DNA of 64,000 bases from Terriglobia bacterium (GTDB lineage: Bacteria; Acidobacteriota; Terriglobia; Acidiferrales; UBA7541): NCBI GenBank assembly GCA_020072785.1, contig JAIQGG010000002.1:1532697-1596696 (forward strand). The letters are read 5' to 3'. Both the position numbers and the translations under genes were made by a program. Shown here one piece after another: positions 34,544 through 44,032 of this stretch (position 1 is its first letter; every line of letters begins with the position of its first letter). A model generated the notes under the pieces. That model ran no database searches. It was given only the letters and a program-made list of their open reading frames with translations, and was not told the origin of the DNA.

Positions 34544-35643
34544 GCGCCGGTCTCTTTGCGCTTGCCGAAGATCAGAAATTTCTTATGCCCCGGGCTCTTC
34601 TTAGCCTTGCTCGCTTCCGGCGCGGAGCTGATTTCCTGAATCGGCACCCCGCCCAGCCCCGCGCTGTCCACGTATCCCGGCTTCACGATCACGTAACTCT
34701 CCTCGCGCAGCTTCCGCAGATAGTCGCGCAGCGCCGGCTCCATCCGTTCCCCGTACAGCTTGTCCATGATCTCCGGCTCTACCTTGGCCAGCGACTGCTG
34801 CCCCTCGTCGTAGTGCTCCATAACCTGCAGGATCAGAAAACCTTGTTTGGTCTCGATCACCTCGGTCAGCCCGTTCTTCTTCAGCCCGAAAACCTTGTCT
34901 TCCAGCTCTTTCGCCAGCTCCCCGCGCTTGAACGTGCCCAGGTATCCTCCCTGCTTCGCCGTGCTGCCCTCCGAGAACCGCTTGGCCAGCTCTCCGAAGT
35001 CCTCGCCGTTTTTCACCCGCTCCAGCAGGCCTTCGGCCTTCTTCTTCAGCTCCGCCATCTCCGGCTCTTTCTTCTTTTCCGTGCTGATAAACATCTCGCG
35101 CAAGGCCACCTGTTCCGGCCGGATGAAATCCTTTTTGTGCGCTTCGTAGTACTTGCTCAGCTCATCTTTCCCGATCTGGATGTGCGAGCCCACCTCGCTG
35201 CTGATCACCCGCTGCGTCAACAGCGTGTTGCGGATGTTGTTCTTGAAATCTTCCCAGTTCAGCCCCTGCGCGCTCACCGCTTTCTCCAGCTCTTCCATGC
35301 TCGCCAGGTTGTTCTGGATGCGGATTTGATCCAGCCGCTTGATTACATCGGTCTCCACGCTGACGCCCATGTCCTTGCCGCGCTGCACCAGCAGCGACTG
35401 GTCGATCAAATCCCGCAGCACTTGCTTCTGCCGCTCCGCGACCATCGCCTGCAGCTGTTCCGCCGTGCACTTCGGACACTCCTGCGGCGCGTCCTCGGCC
35501 ACCTGCGCCCTCGACTTCTCATACTCCGTGCGCGTGATTATCTCGTTGTTTACCCGGGCCACGATCTCCTCGATCGTCTTGCCCTTTTCCTGCGCCGCCA
35601 CACCCGCGGCCACCAGCACCAGCAGAACCGCCAGCTTTTTCAT
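34540..35643 (-). CDS. SurA-like periplasmic peptidyl-prolyl isomerase
   Basis: 367 residues with a signal peptide (MKKLAVLLVLVAAGVAAQ) and AGAGGAAATCC before the ATG. A SurA N-terminal chaperone-like helical domain (VARVNNEIITRTEYEKSRAQ, VLRDLIDQSLLVQRGKDMGV) precedes one parvulin rotamase domain (~170-275: ALREMFISTEKK, GEDFGELAKRFSEGSTAKQGGYLGTFKRGELAKEL, VIETKQGFLILQVMEH). A basic C-terminal tail ends in KKFLIFGKRKETGA. It should assist folding of outer-membrane proteins in the periplasm. An oddity is a CPKC pair near residues 55-58 of the mature region. Confidence 0.87.
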   Translation of the reverse strand: MKKLAVLLVLVAAGVAAQEKGKTIEEIVARVNNEIITRTEYEKSRAQVAEDAPQECPKCTAEQLQAMVAERQKQVLRDLIDQSLLVQRGKDMGVSVETDVIKRLDQIRIQNNLASMEELEKAVSAQGLNWEDFKNNIRNTLLTQRVISSEVGSHIQIGKDELSKYYEAHKKDFIRPEQVALREMFISTEKKKEPEMAELKKKAEGLLERVKNGEDFGELAKRFSEGSTAKQGGYLGTFKRGELAKELEDKVFGLKKNGLTEVIETKQGFLILQVMEHYDEGQQSLAKVEPEIMDKLYGERMEPALRDYLRKLREESYVIVKPGYVDSAGLGGVPIQEISSAPEASKAKKSPGHKKFLIFGKRKETGA

Positions 35644-35662
35644 GGATTTCCTCTCTTGCAGT

Positions 35663-38600
35663 TTAGCCTTGCCCTTGCAGCCCGAGCAATACGTTTCTCA
35701 GCGACTCCAGCACCGGCGCGCCACGCCCCATTTCCATCCATAGCACCCCGCTGGGGTCCAGCCGGATCCCCGTCCGCGACCGGATCAGCGCCACCAGCCG
35801 CGCCGGCTCCAGGGGCGTCTCCGGATGGAAGCGCACCGCCACCCGGCTCCCCTGCCGCTCGATGGCCGCTATGCGCAGCCGCTCACTCAGCGATTTGAGC
35901 ACCGCGTACTCCAGAAGGTTGTCCACCGAAGCCGGCACCGGCCCGAAGCGGTCGGCCAGCTCCCGCCGCACATCCTCTTTCTCCGCCTCGGACCCGATCG
36001 AGGACACCCGTTTGTACGTGCGCAGGCGCAGGTTCTCTCCCGGGATGTACTCCTGCGGGATGCGCACATCCAGCCCCAGGCTGAGCGTGGTGCGCAGTTC
36101 CGGCGCCGCCTCCTCCCCCTTGATCCGCGCCACCGCGCGCTCCAGCATCTGGCAGTACAGGTCGAACCCGATGGCCCCCACGTGCCCGTGCTGCTCCCGC
36201 CCCAGCAGATTCCCAGCCCCGCGCAGCTCCAGGTCCAGCGCCGCGATGCGGAATCCCGCGCCCAGCTCGCTGAACTCCTTCATCGCCGCCAGCCGCCGCC
36301 GCGCGATGGGCGTCAGCGTCGTTTCCGGCGGCACCAACAGGTAGGCATAGGCGCGCTGGTGCGAGCGCCCTACCCGCCCGCGCAACTGGTACAGCTCCGC
36401 CAGCCCCAGCCGGTCGGCGCGATTGATCAGGATGGTGTTGGCCCGCGGAATGTCCAGTCCGTTTTCGACAATCGTCGTGGCTACCAGGATCTCCGCCTCG
36501 TCCCGGATGAACTTCAGCATCACCCTTTCCAGTTCCTTTTCGCCCATCTGCCCGTGGCCCACCACCACGCGCGCCTTCGGCATCAGCCTGCTCACCAGTG
36601 ACGCTACCGAGTAGATGGACTCCACGCGGTTGTGAATGAAATAGACTTGCCCGTTGCGCGCCAGTTCGTTCTCCATGGCCCGCCGCACCAGGTCCTCCTG
36701 AAACGGCGCCACCACCGTCTGGATCGCCAGGCGGTCCTTCGGCGGCGTCTCGATCAGGGACATGTCGCGCAGCCCGGCCAGCGACATGTGCAGCGTGCGC
36801 GGGATGGGCGTCGCCGAGAGCGCCAGCGCGTGCACGTCCTTGCGCAGTTCCTTCAGCCGCTCCTTGTGCGTCACTCCGAAGCGCTGTTCCTCGTCCACGA
36901 TCAGCAGGCCCAGGTCGTGAAATTTCACGTCCTTGGAGAGCAGCCGGTGCGTGCCGATCACAATATCCACTTTCCCCGCTTCCAGCCCGCTCAGCACCGT
37001 CTTCTGCTCCGCGGCGCTGCGGAAGCGGCTGAGCATCTCGATCTTCGCGGGAAACGCCGCGAAGCGCTTCTTGAAGGTCTCGAAGTGCTGGAAAGCGAGC
37101 ACCGTGGTGGGCGACAGCAGCGCCACCTGCTTGCCGTCCGCTATCGCCTTGAACGCCGCGCGCATGGCCACTTCCGTCTTCCCGTAACCCACATCCCCGC
37201 ACAGCAGCCGGTCCATGGGTCTGCCGCTCTCCATGTCCCGTTTGATGTCCGCGATGGCCGCTTCCTGGTCCGGCGTTTCCTGGAATTCGAAGCCGTCCTC
37301 GAATTCTCTCTGCCACGGCGTGTCCCCGGAAAACTTGAAGGCCTGTGTCGTCTTGCGCTTGGCGTAGAGTTCGATCAGCCGGTCGGCCAGCTCCTCCAGC
37401 GACTTCTTGACCCGCGTCTTGCGCGCCGCCCAGTTCGTGCCCCCGAGCTTGTCCAGCGCCGGCTGCGCCCCTTCCAGGCTGCGGTAGCCCTGCACCAGGT
37501 CCATGCGTTCCAGCGGCACGTACAGCCGCGCGTCGTCCGCATAGCGCAGCAGCATGAACTCCCCGCGCCGCCCGTCCGACTCGATCAGCCGCAACCCTTC
37601 GAACTGCCCGATGCCGTGGTCCACGTGCACCACATAGTCGCCCGGCTTCAGCTCCGAAAAATCGCTGCGGAACCCGGAGGTGCCGCTCTTGCGCCGCGGC
37701 CGCTCCTGCGCCGGCGCCACGTCGAACAGGTCGGCGTTGCCGTACAGCGTCAGCTTCGCTTCCGGGAAGGCTACTCCGGCCGCGAACGGCGCGCGCACCA
37801 GCACCAGCGCCGCGGATTCGTGCGCGCTCTCGATGGCGAATTCCGACGAGCCTGGATCCGTCTCTCCCAGCGCGTACGGCGCTTCGTATTCCCGGCAGAT
37901 GTCCGCCAGCCGCTCGCGCTCGCCCGTGCTGGCGGCGGTCAGAAAGACGGACCCGCCCGCTGCCAGTTGCGATTTCACTTCGCCCATGCAGGCCACCACA
38001 TCACCGTGAAACCGCGAACACGGCCGCGAACCCAGCTCGAAGCGGTCCGCCGCGCCCGTGCCCATCGCCAGCTGCTCGAGGTGTACCTGCGTCAGCGCGG
38101 AGAGCAGACCCGCCCATTCCTCCTCGTTCCAGAAATAGTGATTGGGCGGAGGAGCGTCGGCCCGTCCGTGCTTTTCGTACAGTTCCACGGCGTCCTGGGC
38201 CTGCTGCCGCACCACCTCGCGCAGGCTTTCCGGTTCATCCAGAAATACCAGCGGGCTCAGCGATTGCGCGGAAAGCTCGAAGACCGAGGTCTCTCCCTGC
38301 GAACCAGCGCTCGCGAAAATTCCCGCGAATTGCCCCGGCGCACCCTCCGCGGAAGCCGCCGCGGCGAATTCCGTCAGCGGCAGCAGCGTCGTGTGCACCA
38401 CCGGGGCGGTCGAGCGCTGCGTCCGCGGATCGAATTCGCGCACGGACTCCACCGTGTCGCCCAGCAGTTCGATGCGCACCGGCCGCGGCGCTTCCGGCGA
38501 GAAGACGTCCACGATCCCTCCGCGTACGGCATACTGCCCCGGCAGTTCGACCATCTCCGTGCGCGCATACCCCACCGCTTCCAGCTGCGCAAGCAGCTCC

Positions 38601-39082
38601 TCGAGGCTCGCTTCCTGATCCGCCGCCAGCGTCCGCCCCAGCCCCCGGTACGCCCCCGCACTCTGATACCTCCACAACGTCGCGCTCGCTGGAACAATCA
38701 ACAGCGAAACTTCCCCGCCCCCCAGCCGGTACAGCGTGGCCGCGCGCCGCTCCAGAATGTCCGCATGCGGCGGCTTCTCCTGCCATGGATCGGCGTCGAA
38801 CGCCGGCAGGACGGCGACACCCTGCCCGCTTCCGGAGAAAACGGTGCTGAAAAAACGGATGGTCTCGGCCAGGGCCTCGGCGCGGTCGTTGGAATCGACC
38901 ACCAGGAACGCCGGTCGCCGCAGTTCGTGTGCCAGGTGCGCCACCACCAGCCCCTTGGCAACGTCGTGCAGCCCGGCCACGCGGACCACGGCCCGCCCGC
39001 CCTGCAACGCTCCGCGCGCGCCTTCCAGCGCGGGATGGCGAAGCACGGCTTCGAGACGCTCGCGTACTGAGGAATGAATCAT
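35663..39082 (-). CDS. mfd: Transcription-repair coupling factor Mfd
   Basis: 1139 residues, full length. Domains in order: UvrB-like N-terminal region (to ~350); CarD-type RNA polymerase-interacting domain with LKPGDYVVHVDHGIGQFEGLRL near 490; superfamily 2 translocase with motif I DRLLCGDVGYGKTEVAMRAAF, DEEQ box LLIVDEEQRFGVTHKERLK, ALSATPIPRTLHMSL, and motif VI QLRGRVGRSHQRAYAYL; C-terminal TRCF domain. Mfd displaces stalled RNA polymerase and recruits UvrA. It lies 13 bp after rfaE2 and 19 bp before the surA-like gene, all on the minus strand. A very long antisense open frame on the other strand is a codon-bias shadow. Confidence 0.97.
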   Translation of the reverse strand: MIHSSVRERLEAVLRHPALEGARGALQGGRAVVRVAGLHDVAKGLVVAHLAHELRRPAFLVVDSNDRAEALAETIRFFSTVFSGSGQGVAVLPAFDADPWQEKPPHADILERRAATLYRLGGGEVSLLIVPASATLWRYQSAGAYRGLGRTLAADQEASLEELLAQLEAVGYARTEMVELPGQYAVRGGIVDVFSPEAPRPVRIELLGDTVESVREFDPRTQRSTAPVVHTTLLPLTEFAAAASAEGAPGQFAGIFASAGSQGETSVFELSAQSLSPLVFLDEPESLREVVRQQAQDAVELYEKHGRADAPPPNHYFWNEEEWAGLLSALTQVHLEQLAMGTGAADRFELGSRPCSRFHGDVVACMGEVKSQLAAGGSVFLTAASTGERERLADICREYEAPYALGETDPGSSEFAIESAHESAALVLVRAPFAAGVAFPEAKLTLYGNADLFDVAPAQERPRRKSGTSGFRSDFSELKPGDYVVHVDHGIGQFEGLRLIESDGRRGEFMLLRYADDARLYVPLERMDLVQGYRSLEGAQPALDKLGGTNWAARKTRVKKSLEELADRLIELYAKRKTTQAFKFSGDTPWQREFEDGFEFQETPDQEAAIADIKRDMESGRPMDRLLCGDVGYGKTEVAMRAAFKAIADGKQVALLSPTTVLAFQHFETFKKRFAAFPAKIEMLSRFRSAAEQKTVLSGLEAGKVDIVIGTHRLLSKDVKFHDLGLLIVDEEQRFGVTHKERLKELRKDVHALALSATPIPRTLHMSLAGLRDMSLIETPPKDRLAIQTVVAPFQEDLVRRAMENELARNGQVYFIHNRVESIYSVASLVSRLMPKARVVVGHGQMGEKELERVMLKFIRDEAEILVATTIVENGLDIPRANTILINRADRLGLAELYQLRGRVGRSHQRAYAYLLVPPETTLTPIARRRLAAMKEFSELGAGFRIAALDLELRGAGNLLGREQHGHVGAIGFDLYCQMLERAVARIKGEEAAPELRTTLSLGLDVRIPQEYIPGENLRLRTYKRVSSIGSEAEKEDVRRELADRFGPVPASVDNLLEYAVLKSLSERLRIAAIERQGSRVAVRFHPETPLEPARLVALIRSRTGIRLDPSGVLWMEMGRGAPVLESLRNVLLGLQGQG

Positions 39083-39095
39083 CGCGGAAAGTTCA

Positions 39096-39584
39096 TCAAG
39101 CGGGAGAACCGGCGGGGCCTTCGCGCGCTTTGCGCAGTATCTCCGTCGTGGAATAGCCCGGCACCACCGGAATGCGCACCACCTGTCCCCCGGCCGCTTC
39201 TACTTCGGCCCGTCCGACGATCTGGTCGCCCGCCCAGTCGCCGCCCTTCGCCAGAATGTCCGGCAGCAGCCGCGCAATCACCGCCTGCGGCGTGTCCTCT
39301 TCAAAAATTACCACGGCGTCCACGCACTCGAACGCCGCCAGAATTTCCGCGCGTTCTCGCTCCGCGATCAGCGGCCGCCCCGCGCCTTTCAGCCGCGCCA
39401 CGCTGGCGTCGCTGTTGAGGCCCACGATCAGGAAGTCGCCAAGCGCGCGCGCCTGCTCCAGCGTGCGCACGTGTCCTGGATGCAGGATGTCGAAACAGCC
39501 GTTGGTGAACACCACCCGGCCATTGCGTTTCCCCCGCCCGAACCGCACAATCGCTTCGTCGATCGTCAGGATGGCGCCGTCCAA
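39096..39584 (-). CDS. rfaE2: RfaE2-type nucleotidyltransferase (D-glycero-beta-D-manno-heptose-1-P adenylyltransferase)
   Basis: About 162 residues from a TTG at 39584 with GGAG six bases upstream. The frame continues further upstream without similarity and crosses the divergent hydrolase gene. The cytidylyltransferase-like core shows [36 protein letters not shown] with the HxGH motif (HPGH), then [18 protein letters not shown], and [16 protein letters not shown] near the end. It activates heptose for LPS inner core. The matching kinase half (RfaE1) is not fused and not in this window, so the domains are split in this organism. Confidence 0.9.
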   Translation of the reverse strand: MDGAILTIDEAIVRFGRGKRNGRVVFTNGCFDILHPGHVRTLEQARALGDFLIVGLNSDASVARLKGAGRPLIAERERAEILAAFECVDAVVIFEEDTPQAVIARLLPDILAKGGDWAGDQIVGRAEVEAAGGQVVRIPVVPGYSTTEILRKAREGPAGSPA

Positions 39585-39688
39585 ATGCTTCTCCGCGATT
39601 CCCGAACCGCCGGCGCTCGTTGCGTGCCGCCTCGCGGTCTTCTCTCTTTCATGGTAACACGCGCCCAACCTGCCTTCCGAGGCGCCCC

Positions 39689-41206
39689 GTGAGACCCGTC
39701 CGCCTCGCGCAGATGGTTGCCGCACTGCTGTTGCTTGCCGCTGCAGCACTGCTCCTGCACCGCGCTGCGCTCCCCCTGCGCGTGGAGAACTTCCGCTCGG
39801 ACGGCTGCCACCTCTCCGTAAACACCTTTTCGCCAAACCAGCAGCCTGCCCGCGGCAGCGTCCTCCTGCTGCATGGCCTCGCGGGAAATGCTGATGTGAT
39901 GGACTACTACACCCGTGGCTTTCTCGCCCTGGGTTTGCGCGTGATTGTCCCGGACCTCCCGGGTCACGGCCGCTCCCCGGGTCCCTTCACCCCCGCCCGC
40001 GCGGAATCCTGCAGCGAAGCTCTCCTCACCGAGCTCCTCCGCCGCGGCGAGATCGCGCCCGCGCGCACCATCCTTGCCGGCCACTCCCTGGGCGGAGCCA
40101 TCGCCCTTCGCCTGGCCTCCCGCACACCCGTGGCCGGCGTCCTCGCCCTCTCCCCCGCGCCCATGCTCCCTGTACCCGGCATTTCTCCGGAGATGCTTCT
40201 CTACACTCCTCCTGCCAAGCTGCCCCCCAACTCCCTCCTCGTCAGCGGCGCCCTCGAACCCGCCTCGCTCCTCCGCGCCACCGATCAGCTTCTTGCACAA
40301 ATCCCCGGCCCGGGCAGCGAGCGACGCCTGGTCCCTCTTGCGAGCCACGCCAGCCTCCTCCTCGATTCCCGGGCGCTGCGCCTTTCCCTCGATTGGACCG
40401 CCCGCCTCCTCGCCCTTCCCGCCGCTCCCGCCCTGCCCACACGCAGCCTCTTCCTCGCTTTTCTTCTCGGCTTGTCCGGCTTGGTTTTTCTTTCCGGTCC
40501 CTTCCTGCGGGCAACCCTCTCCTCTCTTCCACGCTCCGCCTATCCCGCCGCTGCCACCGCTTCTTCCCCCGCGCACAGCCTTCTCGCCATGGCCGCCGCA
40601 TCCCTCTGTGCCATTGGCCTGCTGACGTTCGGCGTGCCCTTAGGTTTTCTCCGTCTGTACAACGGCGGCTACCTCGCCAGTTTTCTATTTCTCGTGGGAG
40701 TTGTCCTGCTCCTCGCCCGCGCGCCGCAGTTGCCTTCTTTTCTCCGCCTGCCTCCGCAACTCGCCGCGCGCGCCGCCGCGCTGGGCCTGGCGCTCTCTCT
40801 GCTTTTCTTCGCCTGGTTCCACGTCACGCTCACCACCGCTTGGCTGGACCCCGCGCGCCTCTGGCGCTGGCCGCTTCTCGTCCTGGCCCTCTTCCCCTTT
40901 TGTGCCACCGAAGAGCTCCTGCTCGGCCCCCCGGTCCCGGTAAATCGCGCCGGCAGCCGCCGTAGACTTCTCTTGGCTCTCGCCGCGCGCCTCGTCACCT
41001 GGCTGGCGCTCGTTGCCGCGCTCTTCATTCTTCACAACGGTCAGGTCCTTCTGGTGCTGATGGCGCCTTACTTCGCCGCCTTCAGCCTCCTGCATCGCTG
41101 CGGTGTTGACCTCTTCCGGGTGGAAACCCGGTCCCCCGCTGGCGCCGCGCTTTTCGGTGCTATACTCGGCGCGGCGTTTTGTTTACTTCTTTTCCCCCTG
41201 ACTTGA
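39689..41206 (+). CDS. Membrane-anchored alpha/beta hydrolase with polytopic C-terminal region
   Basis: 505 residues from a GTG preceded by GAGG. An N-terminal anchor helix ([20 protein letters not shown]) leads to an alpha/beta hydrolase: [22 protein letters not shown] (oxyanion region), [12 protein letters not shown], nucleophile elbow [16 protein letters not shown] and [11 protein letters not shown] (probable catalytic His). From about residue 250 the protein becomes a chain of about eight hydrophobic helices ([60 protein letters not shown] and others). The substrate is unknown; a lipid or other membrane-associated ester is a guess. The fused membrane domain is unusual for this family. Confidence 0.8.
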   Translation: MRPVRLAQMVAALLLLAAAALLLHRAALPLRVENFRSDGCHLSVNTFSPNQQPARGSVLLLHGLAGNADVMDYYTRGFLALGLRVIVPDLPGHGRSPGPFTPARAESCSEALLTELLRRGEIAPARTILAGHSLGGAIALRLASRTPVAGVLALSPAPMLPVPGISPEMLLYTPPAKLPPNSLLVSGALEPASLLRATDQLLAQIPGPGSERRLVPLASHASLLLDSRALRLSLDWTARLLALPAAPALPTRSLFLAFLLGLSGLVFLSGPFLRATLSSLPRSAYPAAATASSPAHSLLAMAAASLCAIGLLTFGVPLGFLRLYNGGYLASFLFLVGVVLLLARAPQLPSFLRLPPQLAARAAALGLALSLLFFAWFHVTLTTAWLDPARLWRWPLLVLALFPFCATEELLLGPPVPVNRAGSRRRLLLALAARLVTWLALVAALFILHNGQVLLVLMAPYFAAFSLLHRCGVDLFRVETRSPAGAALFGAILGAAFCLLLFPLT

Positions 41207-41258
41207 GCGGATCCGCACCCGCCAGCGGGCGGAACGAAACGTCATTGAGGCCAGCGAC

Positions 41259-42449
41259 ATGGCGGAGATCGCAATCGTGGGCGGCGGGCCTTCCGGGTCC
41301 ATGTGCGGCGAGCAACTCGCCCGCGCCGGGCACCAGGTCCTGATCCTCGACGAGCATCTGGCGTGGGAGAAACCCTGCGGCGGCGGCCTGACCCACAAGG
41401 CGCTGGAAGCCTACCCCTTCCTTCGCGAAAACGCGCATCCCAAGAAAGTCGTGCGCGACGTCGAACTCATCAGCAGCGACGACCAGCGCGTCATGATCGA
41501 GATGTCCCATCCCATCGTGGTCTATTCCCGCGCCGTCCTGAACGGCTTGCTGCTCGACCGCGCCGCACAGAGCGGCTGCCGCGTCCTGCAATCCCACGTC
41601 ACCACCGTGGACACCGATTCCAGCCGCCCGCGCTACTGTGCCGCCGGCAAATGGCATAGCGCCGATTTCCTCGTTCTCGCAGCCGGCGCCCGCAACAGCC
41701 TGTTCCCGGAAACCCGCCCGTTCCAGCCCGCCGAGCTCGAAATGACCCAGGGCTACTTCATTCCCATTTCCCGCGACGCCATCCAGGTCAAGTTCCTCCC
41801 TGAATTTGAGGGCTACATCTGGTCCTTCCCCCGCAACGATCATCTTTCGGTCGGCATCTGCGGCAACATGGCCGCGCACACCAGCAACGAACTGCGCGAG
41901 CATCTTCACGAATTTCTCGCCCGCGAAAAAATCTCTACTGACGGCGCGCGCTTCTACAGCCACGTCCTGCCCTCGCCCCGGGAACACACTCTCTCCCAGC
42001 GCCCCGTCGTCGGACGCAACTGGGCGCTCATCGGCGACGCCGCCGCTTGGGTCGATCCTCTCACCGGAGAAGGCCTCTTCTACGCCATGCGCTCCGGCGA
42101 ACTCCTCGGCCGCTCCCTGGCCGAAGGCGTGCCGGAAAAATATCCCGCGCGCGTCAAGACCGCATTCTCCGCCGACTTGGAATTCGCTTCCCGCATCGTG
42201 CGCCGCTTCTACCGCGGCACCTTTCTCGGTGTGGCCGTCACCACGCATCTCGTCCAGCTCATGCGCCGCAGTTCTGTCCTGCGCCAGTTGATGAGCGATC
42301 TTTTCAGCGGCACACAGGACTACCGCAGCCTGAAGCGCCGCCTCTGGGGCCGTCTGGGAATCACCGTCAGCGAATTCGTCTCCAACGTCCTCAACCTCGA
42401 GCAGCCCGCCTCCGCCGTCACCTGCGCGGGCAGCGACACCGCCGACTGA
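41259..42449 (+). CDS. Geranylgeranyl reductase-type FAD-dependent oxidoreductase
   Basis: 396 residues. Rossmann FAD site IAIVGGGPSGSMCGEQLARAG at the N-terminus, then KPCGGGLTHKAL (the family CGGG signature), PEFEGYIWSFPRNDHLSVGICG (YxWxFP motif) and the second FAD motif ALIGDAAAWVDPLTGEGLFYAMRSG. This matches the GGR/digeranylgeranylglycerophospholipid reductase superfamily. These enzymes saturate isoprenoid chains, though many bacterial members act on other substrates such as quinone tails. GAGG lies eight bases before the ATG. It follows the hydrolase by 52 bp in the same direction. Confidence 0.88.
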   Translation: MAEIAIVGGGPSGSMCGEQLARAGHQVLILDEHLAWEKPCGGGLTHKALEAYPFLRENAHPKKVVRDVELISSDDQRVMIEMSHPIVVYSRAVLNGLLLDRAAQSGCRVLQSHVTTVDTDSSRPRYCAAGKWHSADFLVLAAGARNSLFPETRPFQPAELEMTQGYFIPISRDAIQVKFLPEFEGYIWSFPRNDHLSVGICGNMAAHTSNELREHLHEFLAREKISTDGARFYSHVLPSPREHTLSQRPVVGRNWALIGDAAAWVDPLTGEGLFYAMRSGELLGRSLAEGVPEKYPARVKTAFSADLEFASRIVRRFYRGTFLGVAVTTHLVQLMRRSSVLRQLMSDLFSGTQDYRSLKRRLWGRLGITVSEFVSNVLNLEQPASAVTCAGSDTAD

Positions 42450-42548
42450 GCGCTTCGTTTCGTCCCTCATTTTATCATCGGAAAAAACAAGACCATCCGC
42501 AACGCGGCAGCGCTGCGAAAGGTCAGGCAGGTGTGGCGGCTGTTTCTT

Positions 42549-42965
42549 CTAGACCGACGGGCGGCGCGTCGGCGGCTTGCGCGTCGGCGGCGGCACCAGG
42601 CTGGCCATCTTGCGGATCATCGCCAGCACCAGCCGCTTATCCCCATCGGAAAGCGTCGTGGTATAGCGCTTGATCTCCACCAGAAAGCGGATTTCGTCCT
42701 GGGAGAGTTCGCCGAGCATCTTCTGCGTTTCGCGGTCCCGGTTTGTTTCCGTCCCGGGGAAGAAATCGGCCAGGCTGATGTCCATGGCTTCGGCGATTTT
42801 CGCCAGGGTCTCCAGCGACGGCACGGTGTGCCCGTTCTCCACGCGGGAGAGATAGCAGCGCAGCAGCCCGGTGCGCCGCTCGATATCCCCCTGCGACAGT
42901 CCCCGCTGGCCCCGGTAGGTCCGGATCACTTCCCCGATATTGACTCTGGGCTTTTCCTTCGGCAT
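42549..42965 (-). CDS. XRE-family helix-turn-helix regulator
   Basis: 138 residues from ATG 42965, directly behind a GGGGGA ribosome site; an in-frame ATG at 43016 lies upstream of it. Cro/C1-type HTH: IGEVIRTYRGQRGLSQGDIERRTGLLRCYLSRVENGHTVPSLETLAKIAEAMDISLADFF. A helical region follows (MLGELSQDEIRFLVEIKRYTTTLSDGDKRLVLAMIRKMASL) with a Pro/Arg-rich end. The ribosome site is embedded in a G5/C5 inverted repeat, suggesting autoregulation. The target genes are unknown. Confidence 0.85.
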   Translation of the reverse strand: MPKEKPRVNIGEVIRTYRGQRGLSQGDIERRTGLLRCYLSRVENGHTVPSLETLAKIAEAMDISLADFFPGTETNRDRETQKMLGELSQDEIRFLVEIKRYTTTLSDGDKRLVLAMIRKMASLVPPPTRKPPTRRPSV

Positions 42966-42968
42966 GTT

Positions 42969-42988
42969 ATCCCCCACGTAAGGGGGTA
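42969..42988. promoter_or_regulatory. Inverted repeat over the XRE gene ribosome site
   Basis: CCCCC (42971-42975) and GGGGG (42982-42986) arms flank ACGTAA, immediately upstream of the start codon. It could be an operator for the regulator itself or an RNA hairpin masking the Shine-Dalgarno. Confidence 0.35.
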
Positions 42989-43093
42989 GCATACTTACCA
43001 ATAGAATGCCGCGCAAGAGCTATTCTTGCGCTGGCGGCGCGTAAACAACAACGTGCCGCCACCACGCAGCACCAACCCGCGACCCGCTGCGCC

Positions 43094-43912
43094 CTAGCGC
43101 TGCGTTCCGCGCGCAGGCTGCACGGAGAGCGGCTGCTGCAGGCGGAATTCCAGCAGCGTTTCGCTGGGCACTTTCACCTGCTGCCCGCGCGTCAACACTT
43201 GCACTCCCGCGCCCGCCGCGCCACCCGCGCCCGCGCCAATGGCCGCGCCCTTGCCGCCTCCGGCGATTGCGCCGATGATCGCTCCCACGACGGCCCCGCC
43301 GCCCACTTTCTGCGCCGTGCCCGTGCCGCGGCCCTTGCCCTTCAATTCATATTCGCTGGTCACCACCGGATAGTCGCGCCCGTCAATGACGATCCGCGTC
43401 AGCTCCAGTTGCAGTTCGGCGCTACCGGACATGCGCCCCGCTTCCTTGGCCTCCGCCAGCCGCCCGTACACATCGGTGCCCTTGCGTGCCACGAGCACAT
43501 CGTTCGCCAGCAGATCGGTCTCCAGGCTGGCGTGGAAAATGTCGCCCACGTGGTTCTTTGAGGAGTCCACGCCGTCAATCATGCGCACCAGCAGCGGCGT
43601 GCCTGCCGCGATCGTTACGGCTCCGTCCGGCGCTGCCGCCGCGCGCTGTTTCGGCGCCGGCGCAGGCTCCGGTTCGGCCTCGGCCGCCGCGGCAGGGGCC
43701 GCGCCCCCCGTGAACGTCAGTGCCACAATCTCATTCACCGAAAACGTTTCGACCCTGCTGTCCACTTCAAAGCGCAGCACCGCCTGCGTCCCGCCCAGGT
43801 AACGCCCCTGCAGCACCCGTCCGTCTTTCAATTCCAGCGTATCGGCGGAGGCCGCGCCTGCAAACACCAGTACAAGCAGCGCGGCACCCAGAATCTTTGC
43901 GAATCCCTTCAT
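43094..43912 (-). CDS. Secreted glycine-zipper protein of unknown function
   Basis: 272 residues from ATG 43912, with AGGAGGGG just upstream. The signal peptide is [24 protein letters not shown] first small beta domain ([27 protein letters not shown]) is followed by an Ala/Pro-rich linker (~75-95) and a domain with [41 protein letters not shown] glycine zipper then appears ([18 protein letters not shown], then [15 protein letters not shown]), and the end resembles a barrel-associated strand. Proteins of this type are periplasmic or outer-membrane associated; I do not recognise a specific function. Confidence 0.75.
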   Translation of the reverse strand: MKGFAKILGAALLVLVFAGAASADTLELKDGRVLQGRYLGGTQAVLRFEVDSRVETFSVNEIVALTFTGGAAPAAAAEAEPEPAPAPKQRAAAAPDGAVTIAAGTPLLVRMIDGVDSSKNHVGDIFHASLETDLLANDVLVARKGTDVYGRLAEAKEAGRMSGSAELQLELTRIVIDGRDYPVVTSEYELKGKGRGTGTAQKVGGGAVVGAIIGAIAGGGKGAAIGAGAGGAAGAGVQVLTRGQQVKVPSETLLEFRLQQPLSVQPARGTQR

Positions 43913-44032
43913 CGTCCCCTCCTGTTTGCGGTCCCGGGAAGCCTGCACCCCGGGCGACCGGAGAAAGCAGTTCTTGGGCTGGTTGCTGCCATTCTATGCC
44001 CTTCGATGCGCGCCCCTGCCCAGAAGATGGCT

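Noticed and set aside
36632..39070. Very long open frame (812 codons) antisense to mfd
   Set aside because: His/Arg/Gln-rich composition and exact overlap with a well-supported mfd; typical antisense shadow in GC-rich DNA.
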